A DNA stretch of 33,912 nt from Bacillota bacterium (lineage in GTDB: Bacteria > Bacillota_A > Clostridia > Lachnospirales > Lachnospiraceae): positions 1 through 33,912 of the forward strand of contig JAEZSL010000002.1 in the NCBI GenBank assembly GCA_023443925.1, written 5' to 3'. Shown piece by piece: positions 17,328 through 25,284 of the stretch; position 1 is the stretch's first letter, and the number at the start of each line of letters is the position of its first letter. Below the pieces are notes generated by a model. That model ran no database searches, had not been told where the DNA came from, and worked only from the letters and a program-made list of their open reading frames with translations. The position numbers and the translations under genes were made by a program.

Positions 17328-17613
17328 AGTAGGTACCTTTACCCTTGGAGCCGGGCTGATATTCTTTGGAATATTATTTATGCTGCGGGTTTTTACCAAT
17401 ATTATATCATATGGTCTGGTATTTAAATTGTGGCCGGTACTATTTATCTTTCTTGGTGTTGAAATTCTCCTGGGGCATGCAAAAGAGAAGGAGGGCAATA
17501 TCGTATATGATGGAGGCGCAATCTTTTTAATAATACTTTTGACGATTTTTGCCATGGGTATGGCAGGCATGCAGTTTATTATTGAGAACGGTTATATTAG
17601 TATCAGCAGATAG
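17314..17613 (+). CDS. DUF5668/LiaI-LiaF-like small membrane protein
   Basis: A 99-residue protein with three predicted membrane helices (about 8-26, 33-53 and 68-88). The WPVLFIFLGVEILLG stretch is typical of the LiaI-LiaF-like transmembrane region (DUF5668). In Bacillus, Lia proteins belong to an envelope-stress response, which fits an operon headed by an ECF sigma factor, but a direct role here is inference. AAGGAG lies seven bases before the ATG. The start overlaps the previous gene by 14 bases, so all four genes of 15544-17613 are tightly coupled. Confidence 0.72.
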   Translation: MRMRRVGTFTLGAGLIFFGILFMLRVFTNIISYGLVFKLWPVLFIFLGVEILLGHAKEKEGNIVYDGGAIFLIILLTIFAMGMAGMQFIIENGYISISR

Positions 17614-17621
17614 GGATCAAA

Positions 17622-17690
17622 TACAGTCCGGTTTAAAGCTCACCTAATGAGTCAGGTAATTTGCGCTCAATTAGGGGGTGCCGGACTGCA
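17622..17690 (+). terminator. Branched hairpin at the end of the sigma operon
   Basis: CAGTCCGG (17624-17631) pairs with CCGGACTG (17681-17688). Inside, CACC pairs with GGTG and TAATGAG pairs with CTCAATTA, leaving a 9-base bulge. The 3' side has only TTGTTTATT, not a strong T run. It is probably the operon terminator, but it could be a structured leader element for uppP. Confidence 0.5.
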
Positions 17691-17777
17691 TTGTTTATTA
17701 CGGGGTAATATTTTACCTGGAAATACATACCATTCCTGAATAAGTTTCAAAATAGGATATCTTAGGAAGACTATCTA

Positions 17778-17786
17778 TGTTATAAT
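17778..17786 (+). promoter_or_regulatory. Extended -10 promoter of uppP
   Basis: TG-T-TATAAT (17778-17786) forms a consensus extended -10. The matching -35 position (17758-17763, TATCTT) is weak, as is common for extended -10 promoters. It lies 52 bp before uppP. Confidence 0.6.
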
Positions 17787-17838
17787 AGAAAAAAGCGGCT
17801 GATGAACCGTAAAATACATTAAAGGAAAGGTAGTTAAT

Positions 17839-18669
17839 ATGGATTTTTTGGAAATTTTAAAGGTAATTTTCTTAGGGATAGTTGAGGGAATTACAGAATG
17901 GCTGCCCATCAGCAGCACAGGGCACATGATTTTAGTGGATGAGATCATTCCGCTTAATGTAACAGCTGAGTTTAAAGAAATGTTTTTGATAGTAATACAG
18001 CTTGGAGCGATACTTGCAGTTATATTATTATTCTGGAATAAGATTTTTCCGTTTAATTTTAAAAAAGACCGCCCATTTATAAAAATGGATATTTTGACCT
18101 TATGGTTTAAGATAATTGTGGCCTGTCTGCCGGCAACCATTATGGTTTTGTTATTTGATGACCTGATTGATAAATATTTTTATAACTATATCACGGTGGC
18201 AATTACGCTGATTGTTTATGGTGTATTATTTATTATAATTGAAAACCGAAATAAACATAGAACTCCTGAGATCAGAACCTTGCCTGATATTACTTATAAA
18301 ACCGCGCTGTTAATTGGTTTGTTTCAGTTATTATCCATGATTCCAGGTACCTCCAGATCCGGTTCCACCATTCTGGGAGCTATCATACTGGGAACTTCCA
18401 GATATGTGGCAGCAGAGTTTTCCTTTTTCCTGGCCATACCCGCCATGCTTGGCTACAGTCTTCTAAAAATGCTCAAGTTTGGCTTTGATTTTAGTTCAAA
18501 TGAAATACTGACCCTGGTTTTAGGTATGCTTACTGCCTTTGTAGTGTCCGTGGTTGCTATTAAATTTTTAATGGGATATGTGAAGAAGCACGATTTTAAA
18601 GTGTTTGGTTATTATAGAATTATCCTGGGTATCCTTGTGGTTGTATACTTTGTGACCCTGGGAAGGTAA
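17839..18669 (+). CDS. uppP: Undecaprenyl-diphosphate phosphatase
   Basis: Dephosphorylates undecaprenyl pyrophosphate on the outer leaflet so that the lipid carrier for peptidoglycan and other wall polymers can be reused; extra copies give bacitracin resistance. The 276-residue BacA/UppP protein has about eight membrane segments. It carries both signature regions: [14 protein letters not shown] (residues 16-29) and [10 protein letters not shown] (about 174), holding the catalytic Glu, Ser, His and Arg residues. AAAGGAAAGG precedes the ATG. It has its own extended -10 promoter. Its position after an ECF membrane-stress operon is suggestive, but the hairpin at 17622-17690 separates them. Confidence 0.96.
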   Translation: MDFLEILKVIFLGIVEGITEWLPISSTGHMILVDEIIPLNVTAEFKEMFLIVIQLGAILAVILLFWNKIFPFNFKKDRPFIKMDILTLWFKIIVACLPATIMVLLFDDLIDKYFYNYITVAITLIVYGVLFIIIENRNKHRTPEIRTLPDITYKTALLIGLFQLLSMIPGTSRSGSTILGAIILGTSRYVAAEFSFFLAIPAMLGYSLLKMLKFGFDFSSNEILTLVLGMLTAFVVSVVAIKFLMGYVKKHDFKVFGYYRIILGILVVVYFVTLGR

Positions 18670-18770
18670 GACGGTATAACGGGAACCGGGAGGAAGCCTA
18701 CGGATACCTTTTATATACAGTTTTGACATGGCCTGTTTCGTGATTTTAGGTTCATTTTGATTCATAAAAA

Positions 18771-18888
18771 CATGAAAATATAAAAATATGCATACATGAA
18801 AATAAGAAAATATGCACACATGAAAATATGCACACTTGAAAATAAGAAAACATGAAAATAAGAAAACATGAAAACATGAAAACATAAA
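18771..18888 (+). repeat. CATGAAAATAAGAAAA-type minisatellite
   Basis: About 118 bp of imperfect tandem copies of CATGAAAA with 8- and 16-bp units (CATGAAAATAAGAAAA), some joined through ATGCACA/ATGCATA. It is strongly purine-biased on this strand. It lies between uppP and the terminator at 18930-18982 and does not encode a credible protein. Confidence 0.75.
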
Positions 18889-18929
18889 CTTATATAACTC
18901 TTTGGGTTATTTACACGCATAAAAGGAAA

Positions 18930-18982
18930 GAAGATTTCGTTATAGCTTACCCCGCTTTTTGGAATACGGAATCTTCTTTTTT
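18930..18982 (+). terminator. Terminator after uppP
   Basis: GAAGATTTCGT (18930-18940) pairs with ACGGAATCTTC (18966-18976) with one T-G pair, followed by six T (18977-18982). It probably ends uppP transcription 260 bp downstream of the stop codon, after the minisatellite. Confidence 0.8.
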
Positions 18983-19117
18983 CTGTGTGCGGAAATCATT
19001 TAGTCAATGACAAATGTTAGCTATACAGAAATCCTTATTCTATTCAGCAACATATTTGACCCTTATACCCAAATTAAAAAGAAAAAAATATGTCCAAATT
19101 AAAAAGAAAAATAGGTC

Positions 19118-19176
19118 TTGACAATCGGTTGGTTTTGGTATATTGTTTTATTGTAACAGACACCCCACGGGGGTGT
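19118..19176 (+). promoter_or_regulatory. copA promoter with CsoR-type operator
   Basis: TTGACA (19118-19123) and TATTGT (19141-19146) are 17 bp apart. Immediately downstream, ACACCCC-ACG-GGGGTGT (19160-19176) is a perfect 7-3-7 inverted repeat of the GC-rich type bound by CsoR repressors. It covers the region just after the expected transcription start, so bound CsoR would block copA. A second palindrome, TAAGCGCTTA, follows at 19182-19191. Confidence 0.8.
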
Positions 19177-19217
19177 AGTAGTAAGCGCTTATTCCTGATT
19201 ATATTTTTTGTTCAGCC

Positions 19218-19249
19218 ATGTGAAACTTATTTCTCACGTTATTCTGTGG
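19218..19249 (+). repeat. Leader element shared with copZ, copA copy
   Basis: ATGTGAA (19218-19224) and TATTCTGTGG (19240-19249) recur in the same order upstream of copZ, at 22002-22008 and 22023-22032. The two parts are 22 and 21 bases apart at the two loci, and each element ends 39-46 bases before the start codon. Both sit in copper-gene leaders. Confidence 0.5.
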
Positions 19250-19295
19250 TAGTAATAAATTTGTGAATAAATGCGTTATACAAGGGGGTATTCTT

Positions 19296-21569
19296 ATGAA
19301 TCAAAAATTTAACGTGACTGGAATGACCTGCTCAGCCTGCTCGGCGGCCGTGGAAAAGAGCGTTAAAAAGGTGCCGGGGGTATCCTCGGTAGCAGTTAAT
19401 CTCTTATCAAATAGTATGACAGTGGAATATGACGGTGATGTTGCGGATACGGGCAAGATTATAACATCAGTCATTGATGCAGGGTATAAGGCCTCAATTT
19501 TTACCCGTGACGGCAGTAAAACAGCCGGGGATGAGAAAAGGGTGAATCAGGCGGAGGAAGAGTTAAAAGAAATGAGAACCCGGATTATAGTTTCTTTCCT
19601 GTTTTTAATCCCGGAACTTTATATTGCCATGGGACATATGTTTGAATTTCCTTTGCCGGATATTCTCCACGGAACCAAGAATTCGGTTACATTTGCGTTT
19701 TTGCAGTTTTTGCTTATACTGCCTATTCTGTATGTGAACCGGAAGTATTTTCAAGTAGGTTTTAAGACATTATTGCGCCGTTCTCCCAATATGGACTCTC
19801 TTATCGCCATCGGTTCCAGTGCGGCTATAATATACGGTATTTTTGCGATATTTAAAATCGGTTATGGACTGGGGCATATGGATATGGACATGGTAATGCA
19901 CTATTCCATGGATTTGTATTTTGAATCAGCTGCGACGATTCTTACACTGATTACTTTGGGCAAATATCTGGAAACCAGGACAAAAGGCAAGACTTCGGAA
20001 GCCATCACCAAACTTTTGGATTTAGCTCCTAAAACGGCAGCTGTAATCCGGGATGGTGAAGAGGTAATATTGCCGTTGGAAGAGGTAGTAATTGATGATA
20101 TTATAGTTGTAAGACCTGGACAGAGTATTCCGGTTGATGGTATCATTATAGAAGGCAGCTCTGCCGTTGATCAGTCGGCTTTAACCGGAGAGAGTATACC
20201 TGTAGAGAAGAAAGCAGGAGATGCGGTTATCGGGGCCACAATTAACAAATCCGGATATTTTAAATTTAAAGCTAAGAAAATTGGTGAGGATACCACCTTA
20301 GCCCAAATCGTAAAACTTGTGGAGGAAGCCGGTGCTTCCAAAGCTCCCATAGCGAAACTGGCGGATGAAATCAGCGGTATTTTTGTTCCGGCCGTCATCG
20401 GCATAGCGGTGCTGGCTGCCGTTATATGGCTGATAACCGGAGAGTCTCTGGAATTTGCATTGTCCATCAGCATAGCAGTATTGGTAATATCCTGTCCCTG
20501 CGCACTGGGCCTTGCAACCCCGGTTGCTATTATGGTAAGTACCGGAAAAGGAGCTATGAACGGTATTCTGATAAAATCGGCACAGGCACTTGAAATTGCT
20601 CATAAAATTGATGTGGTCATACTGGATAAAACCGGAACTGTTACCGAAGGAAGACCGGTTGTAACGGACATTATAACAGAAGGAAGTCTGACAGAACAGG
20701 AACTTTTAGAGGTGGCAGCATCCATTGAGAAACCCTCCGAACATCCTCTGGCAGAAGCAATTGTTAAGAAAGCAGAAGAAACCGGTACGGCAGTCAAAGA
20801 AGTCACAGACTTTAAAGCTGTTTCCGGCAGAGGTATTATAGCCCGTATCGACGAAAAAGTATATTATGCAGGTAACCTGGCCTTAATGGAGGAAAATGGC
20901 ATAGATGCGGGTAATTATAATAAGTATTCCGACGAATTTGCACTGCAGGGGAAAACTCCTTTGTATTTTGCAAGAGAAGGACAAATAATCGGATTAATCG
21001 CAGCGGCAGATATCGTGAAACCCACCAGCCGTCAGGCAATTGAGCAATTTAAGAACCTGGGCATTGATGTGGTAATGTTAACCGGTGACAATAAGAAAAC
21101 AGCGGAAGCCATCAGGGGGCAGCTTAATATTAACCGGGTTGTGGCAGAGGTTCTTCCCCAGGATAAGGAAAGTGAAATCCGCAGAATACAGGAAACCGGT
21201 AAAAAGGTTGCTATGATCGGTGACGGAATTAATGATGCGCCTGCTCTGGTCAGGGCGGATGTAGGGATTGCAATTGGAGCCGGTACGGACATTGCTATTG
21301 AATCTGCGGATATTGTATTAATGAAGAGTGACCTGCTGGACGCCGTTACGGCTATACAGTTAAGTAAAGCAACGATTAAAAATATAAAAGAAAATCTGTT
21401 TTGGGCATTTATTTATAATACCATAGGAATACCGCTAGCAGCCGGTGTTTTCTATACGCTCCTTGGCTGGAAACTCAATCCTATGTTTGCAGCGGCAGCA
21501 ATGAGTCTCAGCTCCGTATGTGTAGTTACCAATGCATTGAGGTTAAAACTCTTTAAACCCAGGTACTAA
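19296..21569 (+). CDS. copA: Cu(I)-translocating P1B-type ATPase
   Basis: Pumps Cu(I) out of the cytoplasm using ATP. The 757-residue protein has one N-terminal heavy-metal-associated domain with GMTCSAC (Cys 12 and 15), then eight predicted membrane helices. The membrane CPC metal site is in [12 protein letters not shown] (about 398). The catalytic domain shows DKTGTVTEG (about 443), the SEHPLAEA histidine-proline motif, MLTGDN and [10 protein letters not shown]. These are diagnostic of CopA. I start at 19296, where GGGGGT lies six bases upstream, rather than at a GTG at 19263 that lies before the ribosome binding site. It is preceded by a CsoR-type operator and followed, after a 502-bp structured spacer, by copZ and csoR. 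Confidence 0.97.
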   Translation: MNQKFNVTGMTCSACSAAVEKSVKKVPGVSSVAVNLLSNSMTVEYDGDVADTGKIITSVIDAGYKASIFTRDGSKTAGDEKRVNQAEEELKEMRTRIIVSFLFLIPELYIAMGHMFEFPLPDILHGTKNSVTFAFLQFLLILPILYVNRKYFQVGFKTLLRRSPNMDSLIAIGSSAAIIYGIFAIFKIGYGLGHMDMDMVMHYSMDLYFESAATILTLITLGKYLETRTKGKTSEAITKLLDLAPKTAAVIRDGEEVILPLEEVVIDDIIVVRPGQSIPVDGIIIEGSSAVDQSALTGESIPVEKKAGDAVIGATINKSGYFKFKAKKIGEDTTLAQIVKLVEEAGASKAPIAKLADEISGIFVPAVIGIAVLAAVIWLITGESLEFALSISIAVLVISCPCALGLATPVAIMVSTGKGAMNGILIKSAQALEIAHKIDVVILDKTGTVTEGRPVVTDIITEGSLTEQELLEVAASIEKPSEHPLAEAIVKKAEETGTAVKEVTDFKAVSGRGIIARIDEKVYYAGNLALMEENGIDAGNYNKYSDEFALQGKTPLYFAREGQIIGLIAAADIVKPTSRQAIEQFKNLGIDVVMLTGDNKKTAEAIRGQLNINRVVAEVLPQDKESEIRRIQETGKKVAMIGDGINDAPALVRADVGIAIGAGTDIAIESADIVLMKSDLLDAVTAIQLSKATIKNIKENLFWAFIYNTIGIPLAAGVFYTLLGWKLNPMFAAAAMSLSSVCVVTNALRLKLFKPRY

Positions 21570-22071
21570 TGGTTACGGATAAGAGGTATCAGCAGGAACC
21601 GGAGGTATCGGTAACAGCTGCAATTATAAAATGTTTAATAACGGATATTCTATAAGTAATTGCAAGCCTGACGGAACTGCTGTGTTTTCACAGTGGCTTC
21701 CATGGGTATAAATCATCTGCACCAGATGATTTACAGCCTCAGATCATGGTATGAAATGCCTTTTATATCATACTAACGCCCATGCTTTTCGGGTATAAAT
21801 TATGAAGAGTAGCCTCTTTTGCTATTCTTCTAATGACTCGCATGCATCTCGCGAGGCAATTCACACTAACGATTCAAAGCGGGCAGTCACTTATATATAT
21901 TATATTAAAAAGAATTCATATTTAAGCCGCTGGCAGTAAAAAAGCGGCAGAGGTGAAAGAAAATAATAAAAAGAAAGGTTGCCACATTTACTTCTTTCAC
22001 AATGTGAATTTAATTCACATTCTATTCTGTGGCGGTATCCCAGCAAGACTGGGATGCATTGGGTATAAAAA
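21570..22071 (+). other. Structured 502-bp spacer between copA and copZ
   Basis: There is no credible gene. It holds a run of hairpins: CTGTG/CACAG near 21679, a perfect 10-bp stem 21710-21719 with 21723-21732, GTATGA/TCATAC (21749-21773), GAAGAGTAGC with GCTATTCTTC (21804-21830), and CTCGC/GCGAG (21837-21855). Further on are GCCGCT/AGCGGC (21926-21948), a 9-bp stem 21953-21961 with 21992-22000, a 9-3-9 palindrome at 22001-22021, and ATCCCAG/CTGGGAT just before copZ. GGGTATAAA occurs three times. TTCAAA-N17-TATATT (21873-21901) may be a copZ promoter. Confidence 0.5.
22002..22032 (+). repeat. Leader element shared with copA, copZ copy
   Basis: ATGTGAA, then TATTCTGTGG ending 39 bases before the copZ start; compare 19218-19249. 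Here the first part belongs to a perfect 9-3-9 inverted repeat (AATGTGAAT-TTA-ATTCACATT). Confidence 0.5.
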
Positions 22072-22302
22072 ATGAAAAAGACAATTAAAATTGAAGGCAT
22101 GACCTGCAGTCATTGCCAGGCCAGAGTTGAAAAAGCATTAAATGGAATAACAGGAGTTAACGCCAAGGTGGATCTTAAGAAAAAAGCTGCCGTAGTCAGT
22201 TTCGATTCCGACATAAATGATTCCGTATTTAAGGATGCGGTTACGGAAGCTGGATATGAGGTTGTATCCATTGAAGAAAAGAAAGGTCTTTTTGGTAAGT
22301 AA
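22072..22302 (+). CDS. copZ: Copper chaperone CopZ (heavy-metal-associated domain)
   Basis: A 76-residue single heavy-metal-associated domain. GMTCSHC (Cys 12 and 15) binds one Cu(I), which is passed to CopA or, in several bacteria, to CsoR. The ferredoxin-like pattern is complete, with the YEVV strand near the C-terminus. Translation signals are unusual: no AGGAGG lies upstream, only GGG eight bases before the ATG and a small hairpin 9-27 bases before that. It is 502 bp after copA and 26 bp before csoR, so it probably belongs to one copper-responsive unit, either by read-through or from a local promoter. Confidence 0.94.
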   Translation: MKKTIKIEGMTCSHCQARVEKALNGITGVNAKVDLKKKAAVVSFDSDINDSVFKDAVTEAGYEVVSIEEKKGLFGK

Positions 22303-22328
22303 TAAGTCTAATAGATGGGAGATGCATA

Positions 22329-22592
22329 ATGAAAGCGGATAAGACTAAGGTTACGCGTCTATTAAAAACTGCCAGGGGACAAATCGACGGATTGCTGAAA
22401 ATGGTTGAAGAAGACCGCTACTGCATTGATGTTTCAAACCAGCTGATGGCAACACAGGCAATTCTCCGAAAAGTGAATAATGAAATTATCCATGCACATT
22501 TAGGTGCCTGCGTAAAAGAAGGATTTGAACAAGGCAATGAAGATGAGAAAATTGAAGAAATTGTAAAGCTAATAGATAAGCTCTCCAAGTGA
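22329..22592 (+). CDS. csoR: CsoR-family copper-sensing repressor
   Basis: An 87-residue all-helical DUF156 regulator. Cys32, His57 and Cys61 have exactly the Cys-x24-His-x3-Cys spacing of the trigonal Cu(I) site of CsoR. This separates it from RcnR/FrmR-type relatives, which have other ligands. It should bind the inverted repeat at 19160-19176 without copper and leave when Cu(I) binds, inducing copA. AUG start with GGGAG upstream. The last codons and the stop lie inside the terminator hairpin that ends the operon. Confidence 0.93.
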   Translation: MKADKTKVTRLLKTARGQIDGLLKMVEEDRYCIDVSNQLMATQAILRKVNNEIIHAHLGACVKEGFEQGNEDEKIEEIVKLIDKLSK

Positions 22593-22606
22593 GAGCTTAT
22601 CTTTTT
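22575..22606 (+). terminator. Terminator overlapping the csoR 3' end
   Basis: GATAAGCTCTC (22575-22585) pairs perfectly with GAGAGCTTATC (22591-22601) around CAAGT, followed by TTTTT. The first arm and the loop encode the final residues of CsoR, and the stop codon lies in the loop/second-arm junction. Confidence 0.95.
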
Positions 22607-22748
22607 AGGAAAAACTAGTTACGTTATTCTTTGTTCTTAGTTTATATCCCTAAATATGAATGAATACTATAATTTGGACATATTCTAAATATATTCTTAT
22701 GATAAATTAATATTTCTTAATTTAGAAAAAATGTATTTTATTTTTTAC

Positions 22749-22765
22749 ATCACATGTGATATAAT
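22749..22765 (+). promoter_or_regulatory. LCP gene promoter with overlapping palindrome
   Basis: TG-A-TATAAT (22757-22765) is a consensus extended -10; the -35 is weak (TTTATT). The perfect 12-bp palindrome ATCACATGTGAT (22749-22760) overlaps it and could be an operator. The rest of 22607-22748 is A/T-rich, and I see nothing else in it. Confidence 0.5.
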
Positions 22766-22849
22766 TGTTCGGGATTTAACTTATTTCCAATTATAAGATA
22801 ATTCGACACATATAGGAATTATATACTAGTAACCTTAGGAGTGAATGGG

Positions 22850-24142
22850 ATGGATAAAGATAACCGTTTTTCAAAAGATAAAAATTTGGATGAAGGATTA
22901 CCCGGCAAAGCAGACAAAAGTAAAACCTGGGATCAATATGCTGATAATATAGGCAATAATATAGCCGGTTATGAAGATGAGGATGAATTTTTAGACGAAG
23001 TAAACTCTTCACTGGCAAAACAAATAAGTATGGAACTGGAGGATAACAGTACGAGTACAAAAGAGGAAAAGCCAACTAAGAAAGGAAGAGTACCAAAAGG
23101 AGTTAAGATTTTTGCAGTAATTTTTTCCGTTATCATGCTGGCAGGCTGTTTGCTGGCCTTTACTCCAGGCGGCAGGAAACTAATTATAAATATAGCAGGT
23201 AAATATATTTATGATAAACTGGATTATGAAGATTCCAATACAACAGATGTTGTAGATAATGAACAGAATACAACGGAACAAAACAATAAACCGCCAAGAC
23301 CGGTCCAGCATATTGTAAATATCTTATTGCTTGGTGTTGAGGAAATCGGAGGGGCTTCCAATACCGATTTAATGATTGTGGCAACCATGGATACTAAAAA
23401 CAATACCATGAAGCTAACTTCTATAATGAGAGATCTATATGTGGAAATTCCGGGCTACAATAGTAATAAATTAAATTCTGCTTATGCTAAAGGCGATGTT
23501 AATTTGCTATATCAGACCATACAGAATAATTTCGGGGTACATTTAGACGGATATGTACTGGTGAATTTTGACTCTTTTGAAAAGATTGTTGATCTACTGG
23601 ATGGAGTTGAAGTTACATTGACTAGTAAAGAAGCCAACTATCTGAATAGCACGAATTATATCTCAAATCCAGCTTACCGTAATGTAGTGGAAGGATCACA
23701 GATTATGAACGGTAACCAGGCATTAGGCTACTGCAGGGTACGTAAAGTGTCAACTGGTACGGAAAATAATGATTTTGGAAGAACACAAAGACAGAGGGTC
23801 GTATTAAATTCTATTTTTGATAGATTAAAAAGCAAGAATATCCTGCAGTTGGGGCTTTTTATGAATGATGTCTTTGACAATGTAGATATTAAGACCGATA
23901 TAACTCAGGCGGAATTTAATGAATATCTGCAGGAAGCAGCCAGTCTGAAAGTGAAAAAACTGGAGGAACTTAGAATTCCTTCTGACGGTAATTATAAATC
24001 AGAAAAAGTAAGGATCGGAAAATACAATCAGGATGTGCTGTTACCCACAGATTGGGATGCCATGCGCAGTGAGGTTCATAATTTTATCTATGGCGCTGAA
24101 ACGAATACTACAGCAGATACCACAACAGATGCACAGGAATAA
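22850..24142 (+). CDS. LytR-CpsA-Psr (LCP) family protein
   Basis: LCP enzymes transfer lipid-linked anionic glycopolymers, such as teichoic acids or capsule, to peptidoglycan on the cell surface. The 430-residue protein has an acidic cytoplasmic N-terminus of about 80 residues, one membrane helix (about 84-106), and an extracellular LCP domain (about 145-320). That domain carries NTDLMIVATMDTKNN, LTSIMRDLYVEIPG and the arginine-rich ALGYCRVRKV...FGRTQRQR motif that contacts the pyrophosphate. The C-terminal part ends in a Thr-rich tail. The ATG at 22850 lies nine bases after AGGAG; an in-frame GTG at 22841 directly abuts that site and is unlikely. The long charged cytoplasmic part is typical of clostridial LCPs. 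Confidence 0.92.
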   Translation: MDKDNRFSKDKNLDEGLPGKADKSKTWDQYADNIGNNIAGYEDEDEFLDEVNSSLAKQISMELEDNSTSTKEEKPTKKGRVPKGVKIFAVIFSVIMLAGCLLAFTPGGRKLIINIAGKYIYDKLDYEDSNTTDVVDNEQNTTEQNNKPPRPVQHIVNILLLGVEEIGGASNTDLMIVATMDTKNNTMKLTSIMRDLYVEIPGYNSNKLNSAYAKGDVNLLYQTIQNNFGVHLDGYVLVNFDSFEKIVDLLDGVEVTLTSKEANYLNSTNYISNPAYRNVVEGSQIMNGNQALGYCRVRKVSTGTENNDFGRTQRQRVVLNSIFDRLKSKNILQLGLFMNDVFDNVDIKTDITQAEFNEYLQEAASLKVKKLEELRIPSDGNYKSEKVRIGKYNQDVLLPTDWDAMRSEVHNFIYGAETNTTADTTTDAQE

Positions 24143-24222
24143 ACAGATTATAAAGCTGTATTAAAAACCGGCTTTCGGAATTAATAATTATTAGTAATCA
24201 ATTAATCATATATATTATATTT

Positions 24223-24286
24223 AAAGTCCATGAATCACAGTTAAGTGAAAAGGCGGTTCTTTTTCTGACAGTGCTTCATGGACTTT
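24223..24286 (+). terminator. 12-bp-stem hairpin after the LCP gene
   Basis: AAAGTCCATGAA (24223-24234) pairs perfectly with TTCATGGACTTT (24275-24286), with an inner GAAAAG/CTTTTTC stem. The plus-strand tail (GTCTGTCTT) is only partly T-rich. Likely a terminator for the LCP gene, 80 bp past its stop. Confidence 0.55.
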
Positions 24287-24336
24287 GTCTGTCTTACTGA
24301 GATTAATGAAATACTATTAAAATGAGCAGTAAGTGA

Positions 24337-24400
24337 ATATTAAAAAAATAACTAGTGATATTAAAAAAAATAATACTAGTAAATATTAAAAAAATAATAG
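24337..24400 (+). repeat. Three A-tract direct repeats upstream of the ABC operon promoter
   Basis: ATATTAAAAAAA(A)TAA occurs at 24337, 24358 and 24383, the first two followed by ACTAGT. The A-tracts are 21 and 25 bp apart, close to helical phasing, and the last copy abuts the -35 at 24401. They may act as curved DNA or UP-element-like sequence. Confidence 0.6.
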
Positions 24401-24429
24401 TTGACTCTACAAGGATATAGATATATAGT
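24401..24429 (+). promoter_or_regulatory. Promoter of the ABC-SdpRI operon
   Basis: TTGACT (24401-24406) and TATAGT (24424-24429) are separated by 17 bp. The predicted start point near 24436 falls in the left arm of the adjoining palindrome. Confidence 0.7.
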
Positions 24430-24470
24430 AGTCATAGATATTTAGATAATTATCTAAATATCTATGACTA
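24429..24470 (+). promoter_or_regulatory. 42-bp perfect palindrome, candidate operator
   Basis: Each arm is 21 bp with no spacer (centre between 24449 and 24450; inner core GATAATTATC). It begins at the last base of the -10 and covers the predicted transcription start, the position of a repressor site. The ArsR/SdpR-type regulator encoded at 26904-27188 in the same operon is the obvious candidate ligand, by inference. Confidence 0.65.
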
Positions 24471-24537
24471 TAAATTTATAAGGTTTTAACAAAACTTACT
24501 GTAACAGTACTATTTCACATGAATGGGAGTGAGAATT

Positions 24538-25284
24538 ATGCTTAGTATTAAAAATTTCAGTAAAATTTATAAAGGCGGAAAACCTGCCGTGGATCGTTTA
24601 TCCCTTGAAGTAGAGAAAGGGGACATTTATGGTTTTATCGGCCATAACGGGGCCGGAAAGACCACCACATTGAGGGCGGTAGCCGGTGTACTTGATTTTG
24701 GTGAGGGAGATATTATGATTGACGGAATTTCAATTAAACAAAATCCCGTAGCTTGTAAGAAGATAACTGCATATATACCGGACAATCCGGATATTTACGA
24801 ACATTTAACAGGCATTCAGTATTTAAATTTCATTGGTGATATCTACTCTGTCTCAAGACAGGAGAGGGAGAGTCTTATGAAAAAGTATGGAGATGCCTTT
24901 GAATTAACCGGAAATCTGGGAGACTTAATCTCAACCTACTCACATGGCATGAAACAGAAACTGGCTATTATATCAGCACTGATTCATAGTCCCAGATTGT
25001 TAATACTGGACGAACCATTTGTAGGTCTTGATCCAAAAGCCGCACATACCTTAAAGCAGATTATGACCCAGATGTGCAGCCAGGGCTGTGCCATATTTTT
25101 TTCCACTCATGTTTTAGAGGTAGCTGAAAAGCTTTGTAATAAAATAGCCATCATCAAAGGTGGCAGCCTGGTGGCCTGTGGTGATACGGCTTCTGTAAAA
25201 GGAAATCAAAGTCTGGAGGATGTGTTCCTGGATTTAATTGAAGAAACGGAGGCCGGTGATGAAACAACTTTGGGTATTGACTAA
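24538..25284 (+). CDS. ABC transporter ATP-binding protein
   Basis: A 248-residue cytoplasmic ATPase of the exporter type. Walker A GHNGAGKTT (residues 35-43), Q-loop region, a variant signature YSHGMKQK, Walker B LLILDEPFVGLDP and the switch histidine in FSTHVLE are all present, so it should be active. The ATG at 24538 has GGGAG eight bases upstream; an in-frame ATG at 24523 lies before that site and is less likely. It overlaps the permease gene by 26 bases. Substrate cannot be read from the sequence. The SdpR- and SdpI-like genes that follow suggest export of, or self-protection against, a membrane-active peptide. Confidence 0.93.
   Translation: MLSIKNFSKIYKGGKPAVDRLSLEVEKGDIYGFIGHNGAGKTTTLRAVAGVLDFGEGDIMIDGISIKQNPVACKKITAYIPDNPDIYEHLTGIQYLNFIGDIYSVSRQERESLMKKYGDAFELTGNLGDLISTYSHGMKQKLAIISALIHSPRLLILDEPFVGLDPKAAHTLKQIMTQMCSQGCAIFFSTHVLEVAEKLCNKIAIIKGGSLVACGDTASVKGNQSLEDVFLDLIEETEAGDETTLGID

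Noticed and set aside
18568..18885. 105-codon Cys/Phe/His-rich minus-strand frame
   Set aside because: It is the reverse reading of the CATGAAAA repeat plus the end of uppP; the composition is repeat-driven, and no initiation signals are present.
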